Assembly: GCF_002094975.1 (NCBI RefSeq) | Contig: NZ_CP015283.1 | Coordinates: forward strand, 248,001 to 312,000 | Length of the DNA: 64,000 bases | Reading direction: 5' to 3' | From: Streptococcus salivarius | GTDB taxonomy: Bacteria > Bacillota > Bacilli > Lactobacillales > Streptococcaceae | In this document: positions 16,293 through 27,473 of the stretch, one piece after another | How the letters are laid out: each line of letters starts with the position of its first letter | How positions within the stretch are numbered: the stretch's first letter is position 1 | The notes under the pieces: model-generated | Databases searched by the model: none | What the model was told of the DNA's origin: nothing | Seen by the model: the letters and a program-made list of their open reading frames with translations, nothing else | Made by a program: the position numbers and the translations under genes

Positions 16293-16347
16293 ATTATAGG
16301 ATCTCTAACTTAAAGAAAGCTTGTAATAAGCTTGAAGGAAACTTAAA
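16293..16347 (-). promoter_or_regulatory. -10 box with four 11-bp phased half-sites
   Basis: Minus strand order: TTTAAG, TTCAAG, TACAAG, TTTAAG, each separated by exactly 5 nt (plus-strand starts 16342, 16331, 16320, 16309), then 10 nt, then TATAAT (16293-16298). No -35 is present. TTTAAG-N5-TTTAAG placed 10 nt before -10 is the known CiaR arrangement in streptococci; four copies in phase is stronger than usual. Confidence 0.75.
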
Positions 16348-16371
16348 ACTCTCAGTGAGTTCACTGAGAGT
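16348..16371 (-). terminator. Hairpin ending the recG transcript
   Basis: Perfect 11-bp stem ACTCTCAGTGA/TCACTGAGAGT with a 2-nt loop, followed on the minus strand by TTTT. Confidence 0.65.
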
Positions 16372-16384
16372 GCTTGTGTTTATA

Positions 16385-16495
16385 TCATGGATAAAATAAG
16401 ATAAAAACTGCAAAATAAAATATAAGACCTATCAGTAGAAGAAAGAAGGGATGAAAGATAGCAAAAAAATCGAGTTTTAACCGCTTCTTTTTCAT
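16385..16495 (-). CDS. 36-residue membrane peptide coupled to recG
   Basis: ATG at 16495 is 12 nt beyond the recG stop, with GAGGAGG overlapping the end of recG. The peptide has a basic start (MKKKRLKLDFF) and one hydrophobic helix covering about residues 16-34. A terminator follows. It is in the same transcript as recG. No family recognised; small single-span peptides next to repair genes are often missed by annotation. Confidence 0.65.
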   Translation of the reverse strand: MKKKRLKLDFFAIFHPFFLLLIGLIFYFAVFILFYP

Positions 16496-16506
16496 GGGTT
16501 TCCTCC

Positions 16507-18525
16507 TCAGTCAAACTCAGCTTGCCTTCTCAAATGTGCTTCTAGCACCTGCCAAGTAGGATTTTCACGCCAGTTAGGGTCAGATACAATTTGGCTGGCC
16601 ACGCGCCTTGCTTCTTCTAGGATATTATAGTCTTCCACAATGTCAGCCACCTGAAATTCAGGAATACCTGACTGCCGTGTCCCAAAAATCTCTCCTGAGC
16701 CACGCATTTTAAGGTCCTCTTCTGCTAGAACAAAACCATCCGTAGTCTCACACATGGCCTGCATGCGTTTTTTACCGATATCATTTTTAGGATTAGCCAC
16801 CAATACACAGTAAGATTGCTTGTCGCCACGACCTACACGGCCTCGAAGCTGGTGAAGCTGGCTAAGTCCAAAACGATCCGCATCCATAATGACCATAACC
16901 GTGGCATTAGGTACGTTAACTCCCACTTCGATAACTGTGGTTGATACTAAAATCTGAGATATTTTGTTCTTAAAGTCCTGCATAATTTGGTCTTTTTCAT
17001 CATTTTTCATGCGACCATGCATCAGAGCCACCGTAGCTGAATCTCCAAAGAACTCTGTGAGTTCCTGATGAAGGGCAACAGCATTTTTCAAATCAAGAGC
17101 CTCAGACTCTTCAATCAAAGGAGAAATAAAATAGACCTGAGCATCTTTTTCCAACTCGCTCTTAATCCAAGTCAATACGGTGTCTAGTTGCTCATGTTTA
17201 ACCCAACGGGTAATAATGGGCTTACGCCCAGTTGGCATCTGGTCAATGATTGACACATCCATCTCCCCAAAGGCAGTGATTGCCAAAGTCCTAGGGATAG
17301 GGGTTGCTGTCATCATAAGAACGTCAGGATTGTCTCCCTTCTCGCGGAAAATACGACGTTGATTAACCCCAAAACGGTGCTGTTCATCAGTAATCACCAA
17401 CCCAAGTTTATGATAAGTCACCGCATTCTGAATCAACGAGTGAGTCCCCACAATCATCTGAGCCTCCCCAGATTCAATTTTAGAAAGAGCTACTTTCTTA
17501 TCTGCCGCCTTCATCCCAGAAGTTAAGAGGACTACCTCTAGTTCAGGAAAAAGTCCCTGCAAGCTCTGATAATGCTGCTCTGCTAAGATTTCCGTCGGAA
17601 CCATCAGGGCTGACTGCAATCCTGCCGTATAGGCCCCATACATGGCAAGACTAGCGATAACTGTTTTCCCTGAGCCCACATCTCCTTGCAAGAGACGGTT
17701 CATATGAGCCCCAGATTTCATATCAGCTAGGATTTCTGATAAACTACGCTCCTGAGCCTCGGTCAAGGGGAAGGGCAAGGTAGCAATCTTGGCTTTGATT
17801 TTGCTTTCATCATAAGTAATTGCTAGACCATTAGTCTCTGACTTATTCTCAGCCTTTAGCACCTGTAAATTCATCTGGAAATAAAAGAGTTCTTCAAACT
17901 TTGTTCGGCGTAGAGCCTGCTTATATTCAGCCAAATCTTTAGGAAAATGCATGGCACGCACAGCCTCTTGACGCCCCATGAGACGATACTTGTCCATAAG
18001 CATCTGGGGAAGACTTTCCTCCAACAAATTCAGCGCCCCACTATCAAAAGCTGCTTTTATAGCCTTTATCAGCTGGGCCTGACTAACCCCCTGAGCCACA
18101 TGGTAGACTGGCTGCATATCGTCCTCAACTTGAGCCAAGACTTTCATACCAGTCACTGCAGACTTCTTCTGGTCCCACTTGCCAAAGATAGCCACTTCTG
18201 CCCCCATCTCAATCTTGTCCACAAGATAAGGCTGGTTGAAGAAACTAATAGCAATCACTGCCTCCCCTTGTTTGATTTTAAAACTCAGACGATTACGTTT
18301 AAAGCCATAATACTGCACATTGGCAGGCGTCACCACTGTTCCCGTAATGACCGCCTTGTCTCCATCCATCAGTTCAAAGATGGACTTACTCTTAAAATCT
18401 TCATATCGGAAAGGAAAATAAAGCAAGAGGTCTCCAACTGTGTGTAAATCTAATTTGGTAAATTTTTCAGCGGACTTAGGACCAAAGCCCTTCAAATCTG
18501 CAATTGGTGAATCTAGTTGAATCAT
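16507..18525 (-). CDS. recG: ATP-dependent DNA helicase RecG
   Basis: A 672-residue RecG, which remodels stalled replication forks and Holliday junctions. The N-terminal wedge/OB domain (about 1-165) is followed by helicase motifs: GDVGSGKTVIA (Walker A, near 283), DEQHRFGV (motif II, near 384), MTATPIPRT (motif III), and the C-terminal QLRGRVGRGDKQS. Length is normal (about 671-690). Starts with IQLDSPIADLKGFGPKSAEK. Followed by a small membrane peptide gene. Confidence 0.96.
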   Translation of the reverse strand: MIQLDSPIADLKGFGPKSAEKFTKLDLHTVGDLLLYFPFRYEDFKSKSIFELMDGDKAVITGTVVTPANVQYYGFKRNRLSFKIKQGEAVIAISFFNQPYLVDKIEMGAEVAIFGKWDQKKSAVTGMKVLAQVEDDMQPVYHVAQGVSQAQLIKAIKAAFDSGALNLLEESLPQMLMDKYRLMGRQEAVRAMHFPKDLAEYKQALRRTKFEELFYFQMNLQVLKAENKSETNGLAITYDESKIKAKIATLPFPLTEAQERSLSEILADMKSGAHMNRLLQGDVGSGKTVIASLAMYGAYTAGLQSALMVPTEILAEQHYQSLQGLFPELEVVLLTSGMKAADKKVALSKIESGEAQMIVGTHSLIQNAVTYHKLGLVITDEQHRFGVNQRRIFREKGDNPDVLMMTATPIPRTLAITAFGEMDVSIIDQMPTGRKPIITRWVKHEQLDTVLTWIKSELEKDAQVYFISPLIEESEALDLKNAVALHQELTEFFGDSATVALMHGRMKNDEKDQIMQDFKNKISQILVSTTVIEVGVNVPNATVMVIMDADRFGLSQLHQLRGRVGRGDKQSYCVLVANPKNDIGKKRMQAMCETTDGFVLAEEDLKMRGSGEIFGTRQSGIPEFQVADIVEDYNILEEARRVASQIVSDPNWRENPTWQVLEAHLRRQAEFD

Positions 18526-18653
18526 ATTCTATATCATTTCTATCGAGTTCTGTTCCTCCTGAAAGAGGAAGCCTTATCAGCTATTATAACACATGGAAAT
18601 AGTCTCCCTAAAATCAAAAAATCCAGTATCAAACTGGATTTCCTTTTTTTATA

Positions 18654-19757
18654 TTAGTCATAGCTACGAGGTACACGATCAGTAAGTAAACAAAGGACCT
18701 CGTAATTGATTGTGCCACGTTTTTCAGCCACCTCTGTCGCAGTGATGCTTGCTCCACCATTTTCACCCATAAGAATGACAGGAGTTCCTAGGGGATAAAC
18801 CTTAGGAAGACGAACGGTAATCTGGTCCATAGACACACGCCCAACAATAGGACAAAACTGTCCATCCACAATAACGTGGAAACCTTGTAAATCTCTGGTC
18901 CAACCATCCGCATAGCCAACTGGAATGGTTCCAATAACCTCATCAGCTGTCGTCGTATAGGTTGCACCATAACCCACATCTTGACCTGCTGGCAGGATCT
19001 TAACATGAACAAGCGCTGTCTCCAAGCTTAAAGCAGGACGAATGTTATAGGGAAGTTCTAAAGCACTGCCACTAGGATTGAGACCATATATCACGACACC
19101 CAGACGTACAGCATTAAAGACTGTTTCTGCATGCCAGATACTCGTCGCAGAGTTGCTTGCATGTACCAAGCGAGGGCGGTCCACCAAGTTATTAACCAAA
19201 TCCGTGAAGAAGGCCAATTGACGCTTGAATTTACTATCATCTGCCTCATCAGCTGTTGCAAAATGGGTAAAAATACCTTCGACATCCGCACCAAGTGCCT
19301 TCAGACCAGCAATCAAGCTATCTGCATCTCCTTGGCTACGCACCCCAATGCGTCCCATGCCTGAATCAATCTTAATATGACAGGTCAAACCAGTCAAATC
19401 AAGCCCCTGATCCTTAGCCATTTCCAACCACTCAAGCGAAGCTACCGTCAGAGTGATGTTTTCTTGAATAGCCAAAGGAGCCTCGTCTGGCAAGACGACT
19501 CCTAAAATAAGTATCGGTTGCTCTAAGCCAGCTTGACGGAGTTCAAGTGCCTCGTCTAGGTTGGAAACACAAAAACCATCTACCTGTTTAGACAAATGCT
19601 TGGCCACCGTAACAGCACCATGACCATAGGCATTGGCCTTAACAACTGCAAAAGTCTTTACCTTTTTAGGAATGTGGCTAACCACTTGTTCAATATTTTC
19701 TGAAATTGCTGATAGATCAACCTTTGCCAAGGTTGGTCGATGTAAACTTGAGATCAT
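18654..19757 (-). CDS. alr: Alanine racemase
   Basis: A 367-residue PLP enzyme producing D-alanine for peptidoglycan. The PLP lysine lies in [11 protein letters not shown] near residue 39, and the catalytic tyrosine in [10 protein letters not shown] near residue 265. Full length. It sits downstream of acpS with a 27-nt gap, an order (acpS-alr-recG) conserved in streptococci. Confidence 0.96.
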   Translation of the reverse strand: MISSLHRPTLAKVDLSAISENIEQVVSHIPKKVKTFAVVKANAYGHGAVTVAKHLSKQVDGFCVSNLDEALELRQAGLEQPILILGVVLPDEAPLAIQENITLTVASLEWLEMAKDQGLDLTGLTCHIKIDSGMGRIGVRSQGDADSLIAGLKALGADVEGIFTHFATADEADDSKFKRQLAFFTDLVNNLVDRPRLVHASNSATSIWHAETVFNAVRLGVVIYGLNPSGSALELPYNIRPALSLETALVHVKILPAGQDVGYGATYTTTADEVIGTIPVGYADGWTRDLQGFHVIVDGQFCPIVGRVSMDQITVRLPKVYPLGTPVILMGENGGASITATEVAEKRGTINYEVLCLLTDRVPRSYD

Positions 19758-19784
19758 AAGCTATCCTCTTCCAACATCTATCTC

Positions 19785-20138
19785 TTAGTTTTTTTCTAAA
19801 ATGACACTTGCCTGAACAAAATCACCGCTATGGGAAATCGAGATGAAGACATTGCCTTCAAAAGGCGACTGGGTCACCACTGGCGCTCCCTTGTCATTGG
19901 TCAAAATTTCAATATCCTTAAAGCCGACTGCTCCAATACCTGTACCCCAGGCCTTTGAAAATGCTTCCTTACCGGCCCAGCGACCTGCTAAATAGGACAT
20001 CTGACGATTGCCAGAAAGGGATTCAAAACGCTCCCACTCTTTTGGTGTCAATACCTTTTTTGCAAAGCGTGGATTGCGGTCATAAGCCTTTTTAACAGCT
20101 GAAATTTCCTGCAAGTCTATACCATGTCCAAAAATCAT
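19785..20138 (-). CDS. acpS: Holo-acyl-carrier-protein synthase
   Basis: A 117-residue phosphopantetheinyl transferase that activates acyl carrier protein for fatty acid synthesis. Metal-binding motifs GHGIDLQEI (D7) and [16 protein letters not shown] (E58) are present, as is the C-terminal [12 protein letters not shown]. It begins 5 nt after the stop of the DAHP synthase gene, in the conserved aroF-acpS-alr order. Confidence 0.96.
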   Translation of the reverse strand: MIFGHGIDLQEISAVKKAYDRNPRFAKKVLTPKEWERFESLSGNRQMSYLAGRWAGKEAFSKAWGTGIGAVGFKDIEILTNDKGAPVVTQSPFEGNVFISISHSGDFVQASVILEKN

Positions 20139-20143
20139 AATTG

Positions 20144-21172
20144 TTACGAAAGTCTATTGTGGATTTCACGAATAAGGCTATCTGTCTTATCCCAGCCAAG
20201 ACATGGATCTGTGATTGATTTACCATAAACTTCAGGTGTGTCCTGACGACCATCCTCAAGGTAAGACTCAATCATAAAGCCACGCACGGTATCCGCGATA
20301 CGCTCATCCCACTCACGGTTAAGAAGGACTTCTCGCACAATGCGAACTTGTTCCATGAAGTTTTTACCTGAGTTATCATGGTTTGTATCAACAAGAATAA
20401 ATGGATTTTCCAAATTAAATGCACTGTACTTGTCCAAAGCCTTAACCAAGTCTTCGTAATGGTAGTTGACAATGTTCTGACCATTTTCATTGTTGGCACC
20501 ACGCAAGATAGCGTGAGCGAGCGGGTTACCATCTGTTTTAACTTCAGCGCCATTGTAAAGGAAATGCTGTTGGTTCTGCGCAGCATAGATACCATTAAAC
20601 ATGACATTCAAATTTCCTGACGTTGGGTTCTTCAAACCAATTGGCACATCAATACCTGAAGCTACAAAGCGGTGTTCTTGGTCCTCAACCGAACGTATTC
20701 CAACAGCGTGGTAGCTAAGTAGGTCATCAAAGAAGGAAAGATTTGACGGATAAAGCATCTCATCAGCGATTGGGAGGCCTGTTTCAGTAATAATACGTGA
20801 CTGAAGGTGGCGAACCGCCTTAACTCCAGCAAGAAGGTCTACATCACCCTCTGCATCTGGTTGGTGGATAAGCCCCTTATAACCATCCCCATTAGTACGA
20901 GGTTTAGCTGTATAAACACGCATAACAATAAAGATTTTATCTTTCACTTCTTCCTGAAGTTTGGCCAAACGGTGAGCATAGTCAAGAACGGCTTCTTCAT
21001 TATCAGATGAACATGGGCCAATAACCAAGAGAATACGTTTGTCCTCACCCTTGATAATTTTTGCCAAAGCCTCATCATTAGCCTGTTTAGTTACTAGTGC
21101 GTCTCCCGTAAGAGCATGCAATTTCCTTACTTCCGCTACATCAATCAGCGGACTATTTTGATGAATTCCCAT
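20144..21172 (-). CDS. DAHP synthase (class I), second copy
   Basis: A 342-residue 3-deoxy-D-arabino-heptulosonate-7-phosphate synthase, the first step of aromatic amino acid synthesis. Key motifs are [28 protein letters not shown] and [10 protein letters not shown] chose ATG 21172 over a GTG at 21229 because the paralogue aligns there and the GTG has no spacer after its GGGGA. A perfect 8-bp hairpin (21181-21200) lies directly before the start and overlaps the ribosome site. The gene is highly similar to the next one, so the pair probably arose by duplication and differs in feedback control. Confidence 0.93.
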   Translation of the reverse strand: MGIHQNSPLIDVAEVRKLHALTGDALVTKQANDEALAKIIKGEDKRILLVIGPCSSDNEEAVLDYAHRLAKLQEEVKDKIFIVMRVYTAKPRTNGDGYKGLIHQPDAEGDVDLLAGVKAVRHLQSRIITETGLPIADEMLYPSNLSFFDDLLSYHAVGIRSVEDQEHRFVASGIDVPIGLKNPTSGNLNVMFNGIYAAQNQQHFLYNGAEVKTDGNPLAHAILRGANNENGQNIVNYHYEDLVKALDKYSAFNLENPFILVDTNHDNSGKNFMEQVRIVREVLLNREWDERIADTVRGFMIESYLEDGRQDTPEVYGKSITDPCLGWDKTDSLIREIHNRLS

Positions 21173-21180
21173 CTTTTTCC

Positions 21181-21200
21181 CTCTCTTTGTGAAAAGAGAG
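21181..21200 (-). promoter_or_regulatory. Hairpin over the ribosome site of the second DAHP synthase
   Basis: CTCTCTTT-TCAC-AAAGAGAG forms a perfect stem whose 3' arm runs into the AGAGGG ribosome site. An out-of-frame 22-codon ATG frame begins 5' of it, which could make the hairpin translation-sensitive. Confidence 0.4.
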
Positions 21201-21256
21201 CGAACCGCTTGGTCATCCAAACGGTTCACTCCCCATATATGGTTTCTGTTACCTTA

Positions 21257-22288
21257 TTATTTTGACAAAGTATCGTGGATTTCACGAATCAATTCTTCTG
21301 TCTTATCCCAACCAAGACATGGGTCAGTGATTGATTTACCATAGACATCTGGCGCATCTTGACGGCCATCTTCAAGGTAAGATTCAATCATGAAACCACG
21401 TGCAACTTTGTTGATTTTTTCATTCCAGTCACGGTTAATCAAGGTTTGACGAACGATACGGATTTGTTCCAAGTAACGTTTACCTGAATTATCATGGTTT
21501 GTATCAATAACGATGAATGGATTTTCAAGGCCCATTTGTTCATAGTGTTCGATTGTTTCAAGAACATCATCATAGTAGAAGTTAGGCACGTTTTTACCAT
21601 ATTCATTCGTTGAACCACGAAGAATAACGTGTGCCAATGGGTTACCTGATGTTTCAACTTCTTCACCGTTAAAGAGGAAGTTTTGTTTGTTTTGTGCAGC
21701 GTAGATACCATTAAACATAACGTTAAGGTTCCCTGATGTTGGGTTCTTCATACCAGTTGGAACATCAATACCTGATGCAACAAAACGGTGTTGTTGGTCT
21801 TCTACAGAACGTGCACCGATGGCAATATATGACACAAGGTCATCTACCAAAGGAAGGTTTTCTGGGTAAAGCATTTCATCAGCAGTTGTGATACCAGTTT
21901 CAGTGATAACACGGTAGTGAAGATTACGCACAGCCTTGATACCATTGATTAGGTTTGGTTTACCTTCAGCATCAGGTTGGTGGACAAGCCCTTTATAACC
22001 ATCACCATTTGTACGAGGTTTAGCTGTATAAACACGCATAACCATAAAGACTTTATCTTTAACTTCTTCTTGAAGTTTAGCCAAACGGTGAGCATAGTCA
22101 AGAACTGCATCCTCATTATCAGATGAACATGGACCAATAACCAAAAGCGTACGGTCATCTTCACCCTTGATGATTGCTTCAAGCTCTTTATCACGAGCTT
22201 GTTTCTTGGCAAGGGCTTCACCTGTCAATGTAGTTGATTCTTTAACTGCATCAAAATCAATTTTTTCACTTACTGCTTTAAAAACCAT
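21257..22288 (-). CDS. aroG: DAHP synthase (class I), first copy
   Basis: A 343-residue class I DAHP synthase starting MVFKAVSEKIDFDAVKEST, the typical streptococcal form. Motifs: [48 protein letters not shown]. Located 24 nt after secA and 85 nt before the second copy, same strand, so the three are probably co-transcribed. Gene symbol is used loosely (aroF/aroG naming varies). Confidence 0.94.
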   Translation of the reverse strand: MVFKAVSEKIDFDAVKESTTLTGEALAKKQARDKELEAIIKGEDDRTLLVIGPCSSDNEDAVLDYAHRLAKLQEEVKDKVFMVMRVYTAKPRTNGDGYKGLVHQPDAEGKPNLINGIKAVRNLHYRVITETGITTADEMLYPENLPLVDDLVSYIAIGARSVEDQQHRFVASGIDVPTGMKNPTSGNLNVMFNGIYAAQNKQNFLFNGEEVETSGNPLAHVILRGSTNEYGKNVPNFYYDDVLETIEHYEQMGLENPFIVIDTNHDNSGKRYLEQIRIVRQTLINRDWNEKINKVARGFMIESYLEDGRQDAPDVYGKSITDPCLGWDKTEELIREIHDTLSK

Positions 22289-22311
22289 AATAATTACCTA
22301 TTTCTTTTTTC

Positions 22312-24861
<2,550 letters not shown>

Positions 24862-24948
24862 CTTTTTTCCTTTCGACAGTCTTTATCTCCATATTTTACC
24901 ACAAAAGCCCCCTTTAAACAAGAAATCACTCAAGGATTAACAAAGAAA

Positions 24949-24971
24949 AAAGCCCTAGTTTAAGGGCTTTC
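24949..24971 (-). terminator. Terminator after the 25.0 kb gene
   Basis: AAAGCCC/GGGCTTT with an 8-nt loop and TTTT on the minus strand. Confidence 0.75.
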
Positions 24972-25043
24972 ACAATGGATTTGCAAATAAACGAAAACTT
25001 TTTTATTAGATTCACTGAAAATATCGACAATAATGCTTTAAAA

Positions 25044-25388
25044 CTACTTCTTAGAGTTCTCTTGGCTCTCTAGGATATCCTCAAAATCATGCAAGAGATT
25101 TTCAAAAGCCTGCTCAAAGAAGGCATGGTCGGTGCCGCTATAGGCCTTCATTATCATAGGGCTAGCTTCAAAATCAACGTAGAATTGATAGTCCAAGACA
25201 CCATTTTTCCAGTAAAATTTAATGCTAGGGGATGCCGTTTTTTCACCGCACATACCAGGAATGGCCCGTTGTAAGCCATAAATGTGATCTCCATAGTCTT
25301 TCAGACGATAGTAAGCTCCCTCAAAATAATAAGATTTGCCGATTTCAATACGCTCAAATAGTGCAGCTAAAACTTTTTCATTACTCAT
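25044..25388 (-). CDS. Conserved hypothetical protein downstream of manA
   Basis: A 114-residue soluble protein with no signal or helix repeats. It starts 2 nt after manA and ends before a strong terminator, so it belongs to that operon. Aromatic-rich N-terminal half (GKSYYFEGAYYRLKDYGDHI) and an acidic C-terminus. I do not recognise the family. Co-transcription with mannose-6-phosphate isomerase hints at a link to sugar use, but nothing in the sequence shows it. Confidence 0.75.
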   Translation of the reverse strand: MSNEKVLAALFERIEIGKSYYFEGAYYRLKDYGDHIYGLQRAIPGMCGEKTASPSIKFYWKNGVLDYQFYVDFEASPMIMKAYSGTDHAFFEQAFENLLHDFEDILESQENSKK

Positions 25389-25390
25389 AC

Positions 25391-26338
25391 TTAAGCCTCG
25401 TTAGGGTGACTGACAATCATCTCCAATTGTCCATCAATTTCCCAATCTGTCACATCATTTGGAAGAATGAAGTGATCACCTTTTTTTAGACAATAAATGC
25501 GTGAATCGATAGTCATAGTCCCATTTCCAGAAAGTACCGAACAAAGCAAATAAGGAGCTGATTGCTTGAAGTCAACCAAGCCACTGAGTTTCCATTTATA
25601 TACGGTGAAGAAGGAGTTTGATGTCAAACAAGTCGACTCTAATTGCAAGGTCTTAACAGTTGCTGGGACGCTATTTTCTGGGTCCCCTAGATTCAAGACA
25701 TCGAGAGACTGTTGAATATGAAGCTCACGTTTATTGCCCTGATCATCCCTACGATCAAAATCATAGACACGGTAAGTGGTATCGCTAGATTGTTGAGTCT
25801 CTAAGATCAAGATACCTGGACCAATAGCATGCATGGTACCACTTGGTACAAAGAAAAAGTCACCTTTCTTAACAGGAGTTTTCGACAAAAGTCCGTCCCA
25901 ATCACCTGCTTCAATTAAGGACGATAATTCTTCCTTGGTCTTAGCCTTGTGACCATAAATAATCTCTGCACCCTCTTCAGCATCAATAATATACCAACAT
26001 TCTGTCTTTCCTAGCTCACCTTCATGCTCTAGTCCATAAGCATCATCAGGGTGTACTTGTACTGAGAGCCAGTCATTAGCGTCCAAAATCTTTGTCAACA
26101 AAGGAAAAACACTAGTCTTGGGATTTCCAAAAAGTTCCGGTTTATCCTTGTAAAGCTCTGCCAGGTGGAAACCAGCATACTTTCCGTTTTTGACATAGGA
26201 TACACCATTAGGATGGGCAGAAATTGCCCAGTATTCACCAGTGTGTTCACTGGGAATATCGTAACCAAACTCTGTCTTGAGGCGATTACCTCCCCAGATT
26301 TTCTCATGCATTGGTGAATCTAAAAATAAAGGTTCCAT
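25391..26338 (-). CDS. manA: Mannose-6-phosphate isomerase
   Basis: A 315-residue class I isomerase interconverting mannose 6-phosphate and fructose 6-phosphate. Zinc-ligand motifs are VQVHPDDAYG near residue 95 and FFVPSGTMHAIGPG near 163-175. Length matches short Firmicute ManA. It follows the fructokinase gene by 65 nt, the usual scrK-manA order, so both feed fructose and mannose into glycolysis. A hairpin in the gap (26361-26392) may reduce read-through. Confidence 0.94.
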   Translation of the reverse strand: MEPLFLDSPMHEKIWGGNRLKTEFGYDIPSEHTGEYWAISAHPNGVSYVKNGKYAGFHLAELYKDKPELFGNPKTSVFPLLTKILDANDWLSVQVHPDDAYGLEHEGELGKTECWYIIDAEEGAEIIYGHKAKTKEELSSLIEAGDWDGLLSKTPVKKGDFFFVPSGTMHAIGPGILILETQQSSDTTYRVYDFDRRDDQGNKRELHIQQSLDVLNLGDPENSVPATVKTLQLESTCLTSNSFFTVYKWKLSGLVDFKQSAPYLLCSVLSGNGTMTIDSRIYCLKKGDHFILPNDVTDWEIDGQLEMIVSHPNEA

Positions 26339-26360
26339 TACACCCTCCTGTATAGAGCAA

Positions 26361-26392
26361 AACGCCTTAAGATTATCTCTTAAAGCGATTTT
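26361..26392 (-). terminator. Hairpin between scrK and manA
   Basis: Minus strand CGCTTTAAGA/TCTTAAGGCG with a 5-nt loop, followed by TTTTG: a weak or partial terminator. Confidence 0.5.
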
Positions 26393-26403
26393 ACATATTT
26401 TGT

Positions 26404-27303
26404 TTATTTGTTTGCATGCTTATCAGCTACGTCTTTAGCAAGTGCGAAGTTACCAAGCGTTGCAGAACCATTACCTGAAACAGCGGGTGTCACAATATAC
26501 TCATTTACATCTGGTACTGGAAGGTAACCATTCAAAAGAGCTGTGAATTTTTCACGAACACGACGAAGCATGTGTTCTTGCCCCATAACACCACCACCAA
26601 AGACGATAACTTCTGGACGGTAGAGCACAGTTGCCTGGACAGCAGCTTGAGCAATGTAGTAAGCTTGAACATCCCAAACCTCAGAATTTTGCTCAATCAA
26701 TTCGCCACGAATACCTGTACGGGCTTCAAGTGATGGACCAGCAGCCAAACCTTCCAAACATCCGCGGTGGAATGGACAAGTTCCGTTAAATTCATTGGAA
26801 ACATCATTTGGGTGAAGAGGTACATATACGTGACCAGCTTCAGTGTGACCCATACCACCAATGAACTCACCATTTTGAATAGCACCGGCTCCAATACCAG
26901 TTCCGATAGTGTAGTAAACAAGACTCTTAACACTTTTACGAACAAGTGTCTCACCATAAGCAGAGGAGTTAACATCAGTCGTAAAGTAGAAAGGAATATT
27001 AAACTCTTTAGCAATCAAACCAAGAAGGTCGACATTTGACCAATGTGGTTTTGGAGTTGAAGTCACAAAACCATATGTTTCAGAGTTTGGATCAACATCA
27101 ATTGGTCCAAATGAACCAATTGCAATTCCAACCAATTGATCTTCATAACGTTTGAAAAATTCAATCGTACGGTCAATTGTTTCGTAAGGTGTAGTTGTTG
27201 GGAATTGAGTTTTTTCAACGACTTGGAATTTCTCATCGCCAACAGCACAAACAAATTTTGTACCACCAGCTTCCAAGCTTCCGTAAAGTTTAGCCATATG
27301 CAA
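26404..27303 (-). CDS. scrK: Fructokinase, ROK family
   Basis: A 299-residue kinase phosphorylating fructose released by sucrose-6-phosphate hydrolase. The phosphate motif is GSLEAGGTKFVCAVG near the start; the ROK zinc motif is CPFHRGCLEG near 180; GHTEAGH near 155. The first ATG (27303) sits 9 nt from AAGGAG, the ATG two codons later 15 nt, so the first is preferred. It has its own promoter (27340-27368) and points the same way as scrA. Confidence 0.94.
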   Translation of the reverse strand: MHMAKLYGSLEAGGTKFVCAVGDEKFQVVEKTQFPTTTPYETIDRTIEFFKRYEDQLVGIAIGSFGPIDVDPNSETYGFVTSTPKPHWSNVDLLGLIAKEFNIPFYFTTDVNSSAYGETLVRKSVKSLVYYTIGTGIGAGAIQNGEFIGGMGHTEAGHVYVPLHPNDVSNEFNGTCPFHRGCLEGLAAGPSLEARTGIRGELIEQNSEVWDVQAYYIAQAAVQATVLYRPEVIVFGGGVMGQEHMLRRVREKFTALLNGYLPVPDVNEYIVTPAVSGNGSATLGNFALAKDVADKHANK

Positions 27304-27339
27304 GCTATCTCCTTTTGTGATCTATAAATTACTATCTTA

Positions 27340-27368
27340 ATTATAAAGAAAAGTGGCGTAAAAGACAA
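27340..27368 (-). promoter_or_regulatory. scrK promoter
   Basis: TTGTCT (27363-27368), 17-bp spacer, TATAAT (27340-27345) on the minus strand. Confidence 0.7.
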
Positions 27369-27438
27369 TCTATATTCCGTTCGATTCACCAGCCATAGCC
27401 ATTGGAACTCATCTCTTTTCTTTACCTGACATTTAACT

Positions 27439-27467
27439 AAAAAAGCCGAAATGGTTTCGACTTTCCT
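27439..27467 (-). terminator. scrA terminator
   Basis: Minus strand AGTCGAAACC..TTTCGGCT then TTTTT right after the scrA stop. Confidence 0.7.
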
Positions 27468-27473
27468 AGCTTA

